A stretch of 64,000 nt of DNA. It comes from Nodularia spumigena CCY9414. Lineage in GTDB: Bacteria > Cyanobacteriota > Cyanobacteriia > Cyanobacteriales > Nostocaceae. The translations under genes and the position numbers were made by a program. The stretch covers positions 2,907,824 through 2,971,823 of the forward strand of contig NZ_CP007203.1 of the NCBI RefSeq assembly GCF_000340565.2, read 5' to 3'. The notes under the pieces were generated by a model. The model had not been told where the DNA came from, did not search any database, and worked only from the letters and a program-made list of their open reading frames with translations. Of the stretch, positions 46,998 through 56,360 are shown piece after piece (the first letter of the stretch is position 1; each line of letters starts with the position of its first letter).

Positions 46998-47844
46998 TTC
47001 TAGACTTTGAAAATACGTCCTAGGGACTGACAAATAAAAAAATCTCAAATTTTTAGGGTGGGTTACGGTAGTGCAATTCACCCAAACTTTTTTGGGTAAT
47101 TTATTTTGGTGTTCCCGGAAAGCATTTTTTAGCTGTTTTAGAGATAAGTAAGATATTTTTTCTATAATTTATTCGCAACTTTTTACTAGTTATTTACAAA
47201 ATATTAAAATTTTTTGAAAAATCTATTGCATCTATAGACGCGAGAATATATCAATGTTTCTTGAGAAATATCTCTAATAACAATGATCAGATTTTGTCAA
47301 ATCAGTAATTAGAGTAGACTAAAACTGGTATCACTGGTGCATACCCAGTATATTTGGATCTCGACATTTGGGCTAGTAATGTTTAGACTACAAAGGTAGC
47401 CTTAGTGTAGCCTGGCGCTACTCACAAGGATTCAGCAAATTTACTAGAGTCTATAGGACAAAGCCTACAAAACCGCTATTTACCTGATAGCAATCTTAAA
47501 TCATGAGATAATCCGGTGATCATTTAAGGCATATATCTATTATTTCCATTTGAATTGGTTAGGTGATTTAAAAAATACTGTAATGTTATTTGCTGCATTT
47601 TAATTTGATTTAATCAATATAATCTATTGTGTTTATTTTGAAAATAAGCAATTACCTTTAATGCCAACACAAGTATTGATTTTGATACAAATATCCACTA
47701 AATACTGCTGGGTAACTATCAATGAATGAATCCTAGCCTTCTTTATTTGCAACTATAACAAGTCCATATTGGCTGAGAAATCACGACATATTACTACTTA
47801 ATTTTACTGCTTTTTCGTAAATATTTATTGCCTAATTCTTTAGC
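46998..47844. other. Long AT-rich gap between the two pstB genes
   Basis: About 850 bp without a recognisable ORF or gene remnant. No Pho box like that of pstS was seen before the second pstB; the region is AT-rich with scattered T-runs. Confidence 0.5.
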
Positions 47845-48630
47845 ATGACTCAACTAATTCCAGCTATCAAAGTCAAAAATCTCAGTTTTTTTTACAATAC
47901 CAAAAAGATATTTGAAAATATATCAATGGATATTTACCAGAGCAAAGTAACTGCTATTATTGGCCCTAGTGGTTGCGGAAAGTCTACTTTTATTAAATGT
48001 CTCAATCGCATGATTGAATTAGAACCAAAAGCGCAAATCGAGGGGAGGGTAGAATTTTTTAATCAAAATATTTATGAGCGTCGTGTTAACTTAAATCGCC
48101 TACGCCGCCAAATTAGCATGGTACTCCCCAAGCCGAATCTTTTTCCGATGAGCGTTTACGATAATGTGGCTTATGGAGTTAAAATAGTCGGGTGGCATCC
48201 GAAAGCAGAATTAGACGTGATTGTTGAATCTGCTATTAAAGATGCTGATCTTTGGGATGAAGTAAAAAATAAATTGCACAAGTCGGCTTTAGACCTTTCT
48301 GGCGGTCAACAACAGCGACTCTGCATTGCTCGTGCTTTAGCAGTCAAGCCACAAATTATTCTCATGGATGAGCCTTGTTTTGCTCTTGATCATACTGCTA
48401 GCATGAAAGTTGAAAGTTTAATCCAAAGTTTGCGTTTTCGTTCAGAATTGACAATGGTCATTATTAGTCACAACTTGCAGCAAGTTACAAGATTATCTGA
48501 TTTCACAGCTTTTTTTCATGGTAATGAAAATCGGATTGGTGAAATGGTTGAATTTGGAACTACACAAAAAATCTTTACTAACCCTATTGATTATCGTACC
48601 CGCGAATATATTTTTGACAATCTTAATTAA
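47845..48630 (+). CDS. pstB2: Divergent second PstB-like ATPase
   Basis: The 261-residue protein is clearly a paralogue of the PstB at 46097, from the same start (IKVKNLSF) to the same end. Walker [10 protein letters not shown], signature LSGGQQQR, Walker B IILMDEP and H-loop ISHNLQQ remain. But the Q-loop reads MVLPKPNLFP, with Pro95 replacing the Gln that couples ATP binding to the permease, and the D-loop reads FALDH instead of SALDP. It lies 968 bp beyond the operon and has lost features of an efficient ATPase, so it may be degenerating or regulatory. Confidence 0.85.
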   Translation: MTQLIPAIKVKNLSFFYNTKKIFENISMDIYQSKVTAIIGPSGCGKSTFIKCLNRMIELEPKAQIEGRVEFFNQNIYERRVNLNRLRRQISMVLPKPNLFPMSVYDNVAYGVKIVGWHPKAELDVIVESAIKDADLWDEVKNKLHKSALDLSGGQQQRLCIARALAVKPQIILMDEPCFALDHTASMKVESLIQSLRFRSELTMVIISHNLQQVTRLSDFTAFFHGNENRIGEMVEFGTTQKIFTNPIDYRTREYIFDNLN

Positions 48631-48850
48631 ACTCTTTTCTTGTGTCAGTCTTAATCATTTTTAACATTACAATTGCAGTTTAAATTAATTTAATTTCGAT
48701 ACTTAGTCCCATAATTTAGGTAAATTTAAAGTGTTTCCTGTAGGCAGTTTTACGGTTATCAGTTGTTTTTAATTAGATATAATAATACACTGTCACTAAC
48801 CATCCTTGATGATGGTCTAAACCAGGCTATCCTAATGTAATGCATGAATT

Positions 48851-49912
48851 ATGTCAAATGACGAACAGACTGTACAAGTATCGGAAAATAATAAAAGCTC
48901 TTTTTCTCCTCCAGCGATCGCTATTCTACTGCTAGATGCAGAAAATTTACAACTCAACGCTAAAATGGAGAAGTTTTTAACCACAGTTTCTAGCTATCCC
49001 CTGCAAGTTAAGATTGCCTTTGCTAATTGGTCTAAAATGGGTAAACGAGATGTAGAATTACATCAGCGTGGATACGAATTGATTCACGTTCCTGTCGGTA
49101 AAGATAATGCTGATGGTAAAATGATCGCCTTGGGTTCGTCAGTTCATGAACGTTACAACCATGCTAAAGAAGTTATAGTTTGTTCGTCAGATAAAGTGAT
49201 GACCAATCTGTGCAACCAGCTTCAGCAAAATGGATTAATAGTTTATCAGGCTATGAAGAAAGAAGAAGTCCTGATAGTATTGAATAGCTCTACAGGAAAA
49301 CCCATCACACAATTTCCCAAAGCTACTCCTGAGATTCCCACAATTGAAATTTTTCTTCAGCAAATTAAACAGTTAATCCAAGCAGAGCAAAAACAAAATA
49401 AAATTTATTGGGTTAAACTTTCCGCTCTTTCTAAGATTTTTAAAGATAAATATAATTTTACTATCAGTCAAGTAGTTTCTCAGCATTTACCTGGTAAAAG
49501 AGCGAGGGATATTTTTATTAACTATCCGGCTGAATTTGCGGTTCACCAAGTCGATACATCATCTGAAATATACATAACACTATTTCAAATTAATCAGTCG
49601 CCACTTATAAATGAGAAGGAAGATGCTTCATTAAGTAGTAATAATCAGTCTCCTTTATTATCTAGGATTAATTCCCCAGCAGATTTGGAAAAAGCACTCA
49701 AGGATATTCTTCAAGAGTTAACTATCAAATCTCCTACCAGCTACATTGATATTAGCCCATTGGGTGTGGAATTTAGTCACCGCTATGGTAAACCTATAAC
49801 AGAACAAATCAAATCTTTAAAGTTGAATGGTAATTTTCTTAAATTTTTACAGTCGTGTAAATCTTTTAACCTGAAACAAACAGGGAAAGCATGGCAAATT
49901 ACTTTACGTTAA
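48851..49912 (+). CDS. NYN-domain protein with LOTUS/OST-HTH domains
   Basis: The 353-residue protein has an N-terminal NYN (PIN-like) nuclease domain (about 20-150) with ILLLDAENLQL (Asp29), PVGKDNADGKMIALG and VIVCSSDKV, the acidic residues expected for RNA cleavage. Residues about 165-245 and 275-352 look like two OST-HTH/LOTUS modules (IEIFLQQIKQLIQ...LSKIFKDKYNF and LEKALKDILQEL...VEFSHRYGKPI), which bind RNA. This architecture resembles MARF1-like RNases and bacterial LabA relatives. The target RNA is unknown. Monocistronic, downstream of pstB2. Confidence 0.75.
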   Translation: MSNDEQTVQVSENNKSSFSPPAIAILLLDAENLQLNAKMEKFLTTVSSYPLQVKIAFANWSKMGKRDVELHQRGYELIHVPVGKDNADGKMIALGSSVHERYNHAKEVIVCSSDKVMTNLCNQLQQNGLIVYQAMKKEEVLIVLNSSTGKPITQFPKATPEIPTIEIFLQQIKQLIQAEQKQNKIYWVKLSALSKIFKDKYNFTISQVVSQHLPGKRARDIFINYPAEFAVHQVDTSSEIYITLFQINQSPLINEKEDASLSSNNQSPLLSRINSPADLEKALKDILQELTIKSPTSYIDISPLGVEFSHRYGKPITEQIKSLKLNGNFLKFLQSCKSFNLKQTGKAWQITLR

Positions 49913-50023
49913 ATTCTCAGAGTATCCATAGTGGTGTATGATTAATCAGGAAATACTTGATAATCTAGCAAAAAAGACAAAAACTACAGATAGGTAAGCT
50001 GTTGTGCTGGATTCTCAGGATTT

Positions 50024-51055
50024 ATGAAAATTGATCACGTTCATTTCTATGTTGAAGATGCCAAAGTCTGGCGGGATTGGTTTGTACACCACCTGGGGTT
50101 TACAGCAGTAGACAGTCGCATCGGTTCGGTTCACACTTGTACGGAAGTAGTGAGCAACGGTATTGTTCGCTTTTTGCTGTCTTCAGCTTTATTACCTACG
50201 AGTCCAGTGGCTGAGTTTCTGCGCCAACATCCACCAGGGGTAGCAGATGTGGCTTTTGCTTTGGAAGATGTGGAAGGTGCGATCGCACTCGCTCAAACTC
50301 ACGGCGCTACTGTCATTCAACCCATTCAGTCACAGGCGTTTGGTGATGTCTCTCGCAAGTGTGGTAAAATAGCCGCTTGGGGTGGGTTGTCTCATACGTT
50401 AATTTCCAGATCAGGGGATGATGCACCACAAACAACAGATTATACTTTTACTGGTATAGATCACATAGTGGTGAATGTGGCTGTGGGTGAATTAGAGTCT
50501 GCTGTTGCTTGGTACGCAAAAATTCTCGATTTTCAACCCCAGCAAAGTTTTAAAATTCAAACCGACCGTTCTGCTTTATATAGCCAAGTTATGGTTTCCC
50601 GTAACGGTAGCGTACAATTACCGATTAATGAACCAGCTTCGCCCAATTCCCAAATTCAAGAGTTTCTGGATGTGAATCGGGGGCCAGGAATTCAACACAT
50701 CGCTTTGGGGACACCTAATCTTATCAGTGCGATCGCTCAATTTCGCGCCCGTGGTTTATCTTTACTCTCGGTTCCCCAAAGCTACTACTCACAGATTAAA
50801 CAGCGCCCAGGATTCCCTTTATCAATGCTAGAACTTGAGGCGATCGCCCAGCAAGAAATTTTGGTGGACTGGAAAGAAGATGCTCAAGATGCAGTATTAC
50901 TACAAATCTTTACTCAGCCCATTTTTCGACAACCGACTTTTTTCTTTGAGTTTATTGAGCGCCGTTACCAGGCTAAAGGTTTTGGGGAAGGTAATTTTCG
51001 CGCTTTATTTCAGGCCATTGAAAGTGAACAAATCAAACGCGGTACGTTGCGATAA
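50024..51055 (+). CDS. hppD: 4-hydroxyphenylpyruvate dioxygenase
   Basis: HppD converts 4-hydroxyphenylpyruvate to homogentisate, the entry to tocopherol synthesis in cyanobacteria. The 343-residue protein has two vicinal-oxygen-chelate halves; the iron ligands are His147 (GIDHIVV), His225 (IQHIAL) and Glu309 (FFEFIER). The length is slightly shorter than that of plant enzymes, as is usual for cyanobacteria. It precedes a HAD phosphatase gene by 52 bp. Confidence 0.92.
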   Translation: MKIDHVHFYVEDAKVWRDWFVHHLGFTAVDSRIGSVHTCTEVVSNGIVRFLLSSALLPTSPVAEFLRQHPPGVADVAFALEDVEGAIALAQTHGATVIQPIQSQAFGDVSRKCGKIAAWGGLSHTLISRSGDDAPQTTDYTFTGIDHIVVNVAVGELESAVAWYAKILDFQPQQSFKIQTDRSALYSQVMVSRNGSVQLPINEPASPNSQIQEFLDVNRGPGIQHIALGTPNLISAIAQFRARGLSLLSVPQSYYSQIKQRPGFPLSMLELEAIAQQEILVDWKEDAQDAVLLQIFTQPIFRQPTFFFEFIERRYQAKGFGEGNFRALFQAIESEQIKRGTLR

Positions 51056-51107
51056 CTAATGAGTCAAGAAATGAGATAATTGTCATAAAAATTCACAATT
51101 TCCGCCG

Positions 51108-51806
51108 ATGCTAAGATTAATTACTGACTTCGACGGCCCGATTATTGATGTATCTGAACGGTATTACCGTGTTTATCAATATTGTTTGCAGAAAATCCGC
51201 TATCCCGAACAATCTGTGCAACAACTTACCAAAGCCGAATTTTGGCAATTCAAGCGATCGCGCGTCCCTGAAAGACAAATTGCCTTAAACTCTGGTTTGG
51301 ATGCTACCCAAGCACAAGAATTTGCCCAGTTGCGCCGACAAACAGTACACACAGACACTTATTTTGAGTATGACCGCCTCATACCAGGTGCTGTAGAGGG
51401 ACTGTTAAAAATTCAACAGGCTGGAATTGATTTGGCTGTGATGACAATGCGTCGAGTCAGGGAACTAGATTATGCCTTTCAAAAATACGACTTAGGCAGT
51501 TTTTTTCCAGAAAATCGCTGTTATTGCCTGAAAAACGACTATGTTAAAACGAGTGACATTCAAGATAAGCCTTTGTTGATGGAACGGGCTTTAGCAGAAC
51601 TTCCCCCTGCATCCGATACTTGGATGGTTGGGGATACTGAAGCTGATATTGCTGCTGCGAAAAAATACGGTATTAAGGTGATGGCTGTGGAGTCTGGGAT
51701 TCGTGATCGCACTCAATTAGAAATTTACCAACCCGACTTAATTGTTCAGGATTTGAGTACAGTTGTCAAACTTATTCTCGAATCTCAGTCAGTAAAAATT
51801 GGCTAA
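51108..51806 (+). CDS. HAD-superfamily hydrolase
   Basis: The 232-residue protein starts MLRLITDFDGPIID, with the HAD nucleophile and acid pair Asp7/Asp9 (DFDGP). Motif II lies around LAVMTMRR and motif IV in MVGDTEADIAAAKKYG. A helical cap domain sits between. The substrate is unknown; it resembles phosphoglycolate-type phosphatases but lacks specific markers. Probably co-transcribed with hppD. Confidence 0.85.
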   Translation: MLRLITDFDGPIIDVSERYYRVYQYCLQKIRYPEQSVQQLTKAEFWQFKRSRVPERQIALNSGLDATQAQEFAQLRRQTVHTDTYFEYDRLIPGAVEGLLKIQQAGIDLAVMTMRRVRELDYAFQKYDLGSFFPENRCYCLKNDYVKTSDIQDKPLLMERALAELPPASDTWMVGDTEADIAAAKKYGIKVMAVESGIRDRTQLEIYQPDLIVQDLSTVVKLILESQSVKIG

Positions 51807-51912
51807 GAGCGGCTGCTCTGAACAAGATGGCTCATAGACAAACGATCAAACCAAGTTATCTATTACCATCAAACATTGAGCCAATTTAAATATGCTTTTT
51901 GCAAAACCCTTG

Positions 51913-51938
51913 TAGAGACGTGACATATCACGTCTCTA
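51913..51938. repeat. TAGAGACGTGA palindrome
   Basis: A perfect 11-bp inverted repeat (TAGAGACGTGA-cata-TCACGTCTCTA), related to the palindrome at 14373-14400. It is followed by TATTCTTTCTC and could end the hppD/HAD transcript. Confidence 0.6.
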
Positions 51939-51996
51939 TATTCTTTCTCAGCAAATGTCTATTAATCAATCCCCAATCCCAACACAACTCATCGGC

Positions 51997-52623
51997 TTAA
52001 CGTAGAAAACTGCTAATGAGCCACAACAATATAAATGTGAATACTGTAGAGAACTGCTCAGATGTGAACTGAACCAAGTTTATTTGCGGCAACAGCCAGC
52101 TAGCAAGTAGCCCTCCGACAATTAAACCAACAATTAAACCAATCAGCGTCAATAAAACTGCTCTACCAAACTTCCCTTCCTTACGTTTGAGGAAGTAAAT
52201 ACTGATTCCTATACCTACTACTAAAGCCAACTGTAAAATCTGATCGCCGGCCGCTTGAGTAAATACACTAATGGCACTTAAACCCAAATACCACGCGCCA
52301 GGTAACAGTATATCTGTAGGCGAGGGTTGATCGAGCATTCTTTGCAGCCATGCAGGCGACTGCTCGCGAGGGGTGGGACTGTCTTTTGCAGGTAATTGCA
52401 CTCGCAATTCGGGAAACCTGATCCGTTCAGGTACTTTAATTTTACCTTCCTGGCGCATCCGTAGGCGATCCATTAAAATCGCATCGTAAGCTACTTCAAT
52501 GAGTTCTAGACTCTTGGCATCGCCATTGTATTGCTCCAATTGGCGATTACGAGCATCCTGAATTTCATCGAAGCTAGCATCTTCTGATACCCCAAGTTTC
52601 TCGTAGGGATTTTGATCGCTCAT
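51997..52623 (-). CDS. CPP1-like J-domain-related membrane protein
   Basis: The 208-residue protein has an N-terminal J-like domain (residues 4-55: NPYEKLGVSEDASFDEIQDARNR in two parts) lacking the HPD tripeptide, then three hydrophobic segments near 110-135, 140-165 and 180-205. This is the layout of CPP1 (chaperone-like protein of protochlorophyllide oxidoreductase), conserved in cyanobacteria and chloroplasts. The role here is inferred from the family. Confidence 0.82.
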   Translation of the reverse strand: MSDQNPYEKLGVSEDASFDEIQDARNRQLEQYNGDAKSLELIEVAYDAILMDRLRMRQEGKIKVPERIRFPELRVQLPAKDSPTPREQSPAWLQRMLDQPSPTDILLPGAWYLGLSAISVFTQAAGDQILQLALVVGIGISIYFLKRKEGKFGRAVLLTLIGLIVGLIVGGLLASWLLPQINLVQFTSEQFSTVFTFILLWLISSFLR

Positions 52624-52915
52624 GGGAGTTTATACTTTCTTTAGCCTTAGTCAGCGGCAGTCTTTCGCTGTTTGGAAAAACAACTTTAGGTTTTATCTTG
52701 ATTTAAACCAAGGGATCAATCCATTTTTTTGCCCTACCAGGATAGTAGCATGGGTTAGTGGGATTGACTTTGAATTTTGAACTAAGTCAACTTTAACATA
52801 TTGCTATAACTCCGTGTATGCCTTCATGCCTTTGCTCAATGAGCGCTTTACTCTAGAACTGGAGCTAGAAACGCCTTAAACACATTTTTTGGGAAAAAAT
52901 TAATTTTTATGTTTG

Positions 52916-53275
52916 AACCTCCCCACGTCTAAAGCCGGGGGATTCTTGCCCACCTGAAAAAGGCGACAACGGGACATTCAAGTATCCCTCTACTCACTCA
53001 AAGAGCTTTTGCTCTCATTCGCGCATACTTTCTGAGTCCTTCATATTTTAAAGATGAACGCTCCATATCCTGCCATTATTCGCCCTTTAACTATTCCGAA
53101 TCGAGTCGGATATGTCCGTTGCCGGGATTGCTCCGTACTAGGATACTTCAATGCGCTGAAGGTTATTCCTACTTGTTTTCTCGCTAATCTATTTTAACAC
53201 TGTGGCTAAAGCCACGCAATCGTTTGACGGAACTTAAAAGTTCTTACCGCCTTCTCCCCATGCCTAAAGTCAGGG
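52916..53275 (-). mobile_element. IS200/IS605-type right-end remnants
   Basis: On the minus strand this region carries three sequences typical of the ends downstream of tnpB genes: GCCCCTGACTTTAGGCATGGGGAG at 53250-53273 (longer motif, given by position), GTGGCTTTAGCCAC near 53200-53213 and CCCCCGGCTTTAGACGTGGGG near 52920-52940. Such hairpins are where IS605 right ends and the guide RNAs of TnpB lie. The three together suggest a decayed or nested set of elements. Exact ends are uncertain. Confidence 0.55.
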
Positions 53276-53655
53276 GCTTGCGTCTCGTTTTTCGGTCAGT
53301 TAACTCATGTGCTAATTTCCAAAACCAATCGCGTCTTTTGTGAGAAATATCTTCATACCTGCGTACCAGATTCTTTCTAGCTCTTTCACGATTAGCCGAC
53401 CCTTTGGACTTTGCACAGTGGTGTCTGTGAGCTTTTTTAATCAGATGAAGCGATTGTTTGAAAAATTGGGGAGATTCAACTTTTGTGCCATCGGAGCAAG
53501 TGAGAAATGTTTTTAAACCAAAGTCAAAGCCAGCGATTTTACCTGTCTTGACTTCAACTTCGGCTTGACCACCTTCATCAACAACTACAACCATGAACAA
53601 CTCACCCAATGGTGTGCGTTTAATGGTGAGAGTTTTGACTGTTCCCTCTATTTCT
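53244..53655 (-). pseudogene. tnpB: TnpB (IS200/IS605 accessory nuclease) fragment
   Basis: Coding residues IAEIEGTVKTLTIKRTPLGE, VKTGKIAGFDFGLKTFLTCSDG (RuvC-I Asp in GFDFGLK) and RRDWFWKLAHELT are central TnpB sequence. The N-terminal part is lost because copy C of the 297-bp element interrupts the gene at 53654; the C-terminal RuvC-II Glu, zinc finger and RuvC-III are lost by a deletion that joins the frame to the element's right-end hairpin. It cannot encode a working nuclease. Confidence 0.75.
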
Positions 53656-53950
53656 GCTATATAAAACCTAGACAAAACTAGACTTTACTTTCTACTTCAA
53701 CGGGAGCATGGGAGCAGTTATCCCTCAGTAGACTTTCACGCCTTAGCCAGACGCGATTGTGTTCCAATTAAGTTTCTGAAAAAGACTACCACCATCATTG
53801 CTTGGTTTTCGCGTCGGCAATAGTCTCAATTCAATACTTGATATCACCGTATTATATATCAAGTAGTTGATTTTTTCCTAAAATATATATTGATTTTTGT
53901 CAATATAAGTATAGTTTTGTCTATGAAATTGTCAACTTAGGACTTGCTCT
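53654..53950 (-). mobile_element. 297-bp non-coding repeated element, copy C
   Basis: Reads the same as copies A and B. It lies between the tnpB fragment, which it truncates, and guaB3, whose GTG start is 89 bp beyond its right end, so it may supply or separate promoter sequence for guaB3. Confidence 0.85.
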
Positions 53951-54039
53951 AAAAATTAGTAGTGACAGTCAAAAAAAACGCTCCAAATCCCCTCACAATT
54001 TGATACCCTAGCTTAAACAGATTTGAGCAAAGTTAAAGC

Positions 54040-55203
54040 GTGGAAATTCAACTTGGGCGGGGAAAAACAGCTCGTAGAGCTTATGGAATTGATGAAATTG
54101 CTCTAGTCCCTGGTAGCAGAACACTCGATCCGAGTCTGGCAGATACAAAGTGGACTATTGGCAATATTGAGCGAGAAATCCCCATAATTGCCAGTGCAAT
54201 GGATGGCGTGGTTGATGTGAAGATGGCTGTCAAACTTTCACAGTTAGGAGCATTAGGAGTCATCAACTTAGAAGGTATTCAAACTCGCTATGCTGACCCA
54301 GAGCCAATTTTAGATCGGATTGCCTCTGTAGGGAAAAGTGAATTTGTTTCCTTAATGCAAGAACTCTATGCTGAACCCATAAAGCCGGAATTAATTGAAA
54401 AACGTATTCAGGAAATTAAACAACAAGGTGGTATAGCGGCGGTGAGTGCTACCCCAGCCGCAGCCAGTAAATATGGTGAGGTAGTGGCAAAAGCTGGGGC
54501 AGATTTGTTTTTTGTGCAGGCTACGGTAGTCTCTACGGCACATTTATCGCCAGATTCGATAGTTACCCTAGATTTGGCGGAGTTTTGCCGTTCTATGCCC
54601 ATTCCCGTGGCGTTGGGGAACTGCGTTACCTATGAAGTCACGTTGAATTTGTTGAAAGCTGGAGCGGCGGCGGTATTAGTGGGAATTGGCCCTGGTGCGG
54701 CTTGTACTTCTCGTGGCGTTTTGGGTGTGGGTATACCCCAAGCAACAGCGATCGCAGATTGTGCCGCCGCCAGAGATGATTATTATCAGGAAACTGGTAA
54801 CTACATTCCCATCATTGCCGATGGCGGTTTAATTACCGGTGGCGACATTTGTAAATGCATCGCCTGCGGTGCCGATGGAGTGATGATTGGTTCTCCCTTT
54901 GCTAGAGCCGCCGAAGCTCCAGGCAGGGGCTATCATTGGGGAATGGCAACTCCTAGCCCAGTGCTGCCTCGTGGAACTCGCATTAGCGTTGGTACAACTG
55001 GGAGTCTAGAGCAAATACTCATCGGTCCTGCCGGACTGGATGATGGTACTCATAACCTTGTGGGAGCCTTAAAAACTAGCATGGGGACATTAGGAGCCAA
55101 AAACATCAAAGAAATGCAGAAAGTTGAAGTTGTAATTGCTCCTTCCCTACTAACTGAAGGTAAAGTATACCAAAAAGCCCAACAATTAGGCATGGGTAAA
55201 TAA
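54040..55203 (+). CDS. guaB3: GuaB3-type IMP dehydrogenase
   Basis: GuaB3 oxidises IMP to XMP in GMP synthesis and lacks the CBS (Bateman) domain of ordinary IMPDH. The 387-residue protein starts at GTG 54040 ([15 protein letters not shown]). Conserved stretches are [25 protein letters not shown] with catalytic Cys222, and [12 protein letters not shown]. The position upstream of yfr1-trxA is the conserved cyanobacterial order. The 297-bp element directly upstream leaves only 89 bp for the promoter. Confidence 0.92.
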   Translation: MEIQLGRGKTARRAYGIDEIALVPGSRTLDPSLADTKWTIGNIEREIPIIASAMDGVVDVKMAVKLSQLGALGVINLEGIQTRYADPEPILDRIASVGKSEFVSLMQELYAEPIKPELIEKRIQEIKQQGGIAAVSATPAAASKYGEVVAKAGADLFFVQATVVSTAHLSPDSIVTLDLAEFCRSMPIPVALGNCVTYEVTLNLLKAGAAAVLVGIGPGAACTSRGVLGVGIPQATAIADCAAARDDYYQETGNYIPIIADGGLITGGDICKCIACGADGVMIGSPFARAAEAPGRGYHWGMATPSPVLPRGTRISVGTTGSLEQILIGPAGLDDGTHNLVGALKTSMGTLGAKNIKEMQKVEVVIAPSLLTEGKVYQKAQQLGMGK

Positions 55204-55350
55204 AGAAAATTGGAATAGGGCGTAGGGAATCAGTAATAAGAAATAAAATATTTACTGTTCCCCATGCCCAAACTCAAATTCTTCAAAAATTTTTTTCCAG
55301 ACTCTTAAACAATCTCTGGAAAAATCCGATATGTCGCTTACAATAGAGAT

Positions 55351-55420
55351 AGCGGAGACAGATGTTTCCGTTCACTCCTCACACCACACTCCGCCCGGAC
55401 TATTGTCTGGGCGGTTCCTT
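55351..55420 (+). ncRNA. yfr1: Small regulatory RNA Yfr1
   Basis: The hallmark unpaired motif ACTCCTCACAC is at 55374-55384, between a 5' hairpin (CGGAGACA 55353-55360 with TGTTTCCG 55363-55370) and a GC-rich terminator hairpin (CCGCCCGGAC 55391-55400 with GTCTGGGCGG 55405-55414). A TACAAT -10 box lies at 55339-55344. The position between guaB and trxA is the known location of yfr1, an abundant cyanobacterial sRNA that base-pairs with porin and other mRNAs. Confidence 0.92.
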
Positions 55421-55542
55421 ATGTTTGTCCATAATTTCTTTAGTTTCGTTGCAAATGTACATTTTTGACTTCTGGGCAGCTGTTTTTGCTATGGTAGAAT
55501 TTTCACCAAACTCAGAAATATAATTGGCAAAGGTTTTTAGGC

Positions 55543-55866
55543 ATGACAGCAGCCGAACAAGTTACGGATTCTAGTTTTAAGCAAGAAGTACTCGAAAGCG
55601 ATGTACCAGTTTTAGTTGACTTCTGGGCCCCCTGGTGCGGTCCTTGCCGCATGGTAGCTCCTGTTGTAGAGGAAATCGCCGGTCAGTATGAAGGTCAAAT
55701 CAAAGTGGTGAAAGTCAACACAGATGAGAACCCTCAAGTTGCTAGTCAGTACGGTATCCGCAGCATTCCCACGTTAATGATTTTTAAAGGTGGGCAAAAG
55801 GTCGATATGGTAGTCGGTGCCGTACCTAAAACTACATTAGCTAACACGTTGGAAAAATATCTTTGA
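55543..55866 (+). CDS. trxA: Thioredoxin (m-type, TrxA)
   Basis: The 107-residue protein has the active site WCGPC (Cys32, Cys35) in [14 protein letters not shown] and the cis-Pro loop [12 protein letters not shown]. TrxA reduces target disulfides with electrons from ferredoxin-thioredoxin reductase or NADPH reductase. Complete and typical; followed by a strong terminator. Confidence 0.95.
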   Translation: MTAAEQVTDSSFKQEVLESDVPVLVDFWAPWCGPCRMVAPVVEEIAGQYEGQIKVVKVNTDENPQVASQYGIRSIPTLMIFKGGQKVDMVVGAVPKTTLANTLEKYL

Positions 55867-55942
55867 AACTCAATTGATATCAAAATCATTTTGAGGCTTC
55901 TATTTGCTTTAGATTTAGGTAAATCTTTGTTAAGAAGTTTGC

Positions 55943-55980
55943 GAGACGCGAGTTTTCGCGTCTCCAAAAATCTTTTTTTT
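55943..55980 (+). terminator. Rho-independent terminator of trxA
   Basis: GAGACGCGA and TCGCGTCTC form a perfect 9-bp stem with a GTTT loop, followed by CAAAAATC and eight T. It lies 77 bp after the trxA stop. Confidence 0.8.
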
Positions 55981-56360
55981 TCTGGTAAATAGTTGCAAAG
56001 AACTACTGCTAAAAATGTGCTGCTACTACTGGAGCAGGATGGCGTTTGTTTAACGACTGAGTGCGCTCTCGAACTCCTGACTCCTATTTTATTTTTGTTG
56101 GCGTAGCCGTCACTACACATCTATGCGGTCTTTCCTGTCCCCCGTTCCCTCATGAGTTTTTCCTGACCACGCCAGTAAATTCACTAAATCAAAGCATATT
56201 GCTATATGTCGATTAAAATATTGACCAGTGCCTTGGCGAATTTTGAACCAAAGGTACTTTTTAATAAAACTATGGAGTATCAAATAACGACTGCTTGAAG
56301 CGGTTGTCAACTGCATTCCAAAATCAGGTAAAATGTAATGCCATTGTGGCGACAGTTCTC

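Noticed and set aside
53654-53950. tRNA or group II intron within the 297-bp element
   Set aside because: No cloverleaf, T-loop motif or intron domain V was found; the structure seen is subterminal inverted repeats and one hairpin.
55374-55384. Assignment of the ACTCCTCACAC RNA to Yfr2
   Set aside because: The unpaired ACTCCTCACAC between two hairpins and the guaB-trxA location define Yfr1; Yfr2 has a different conserved loop.
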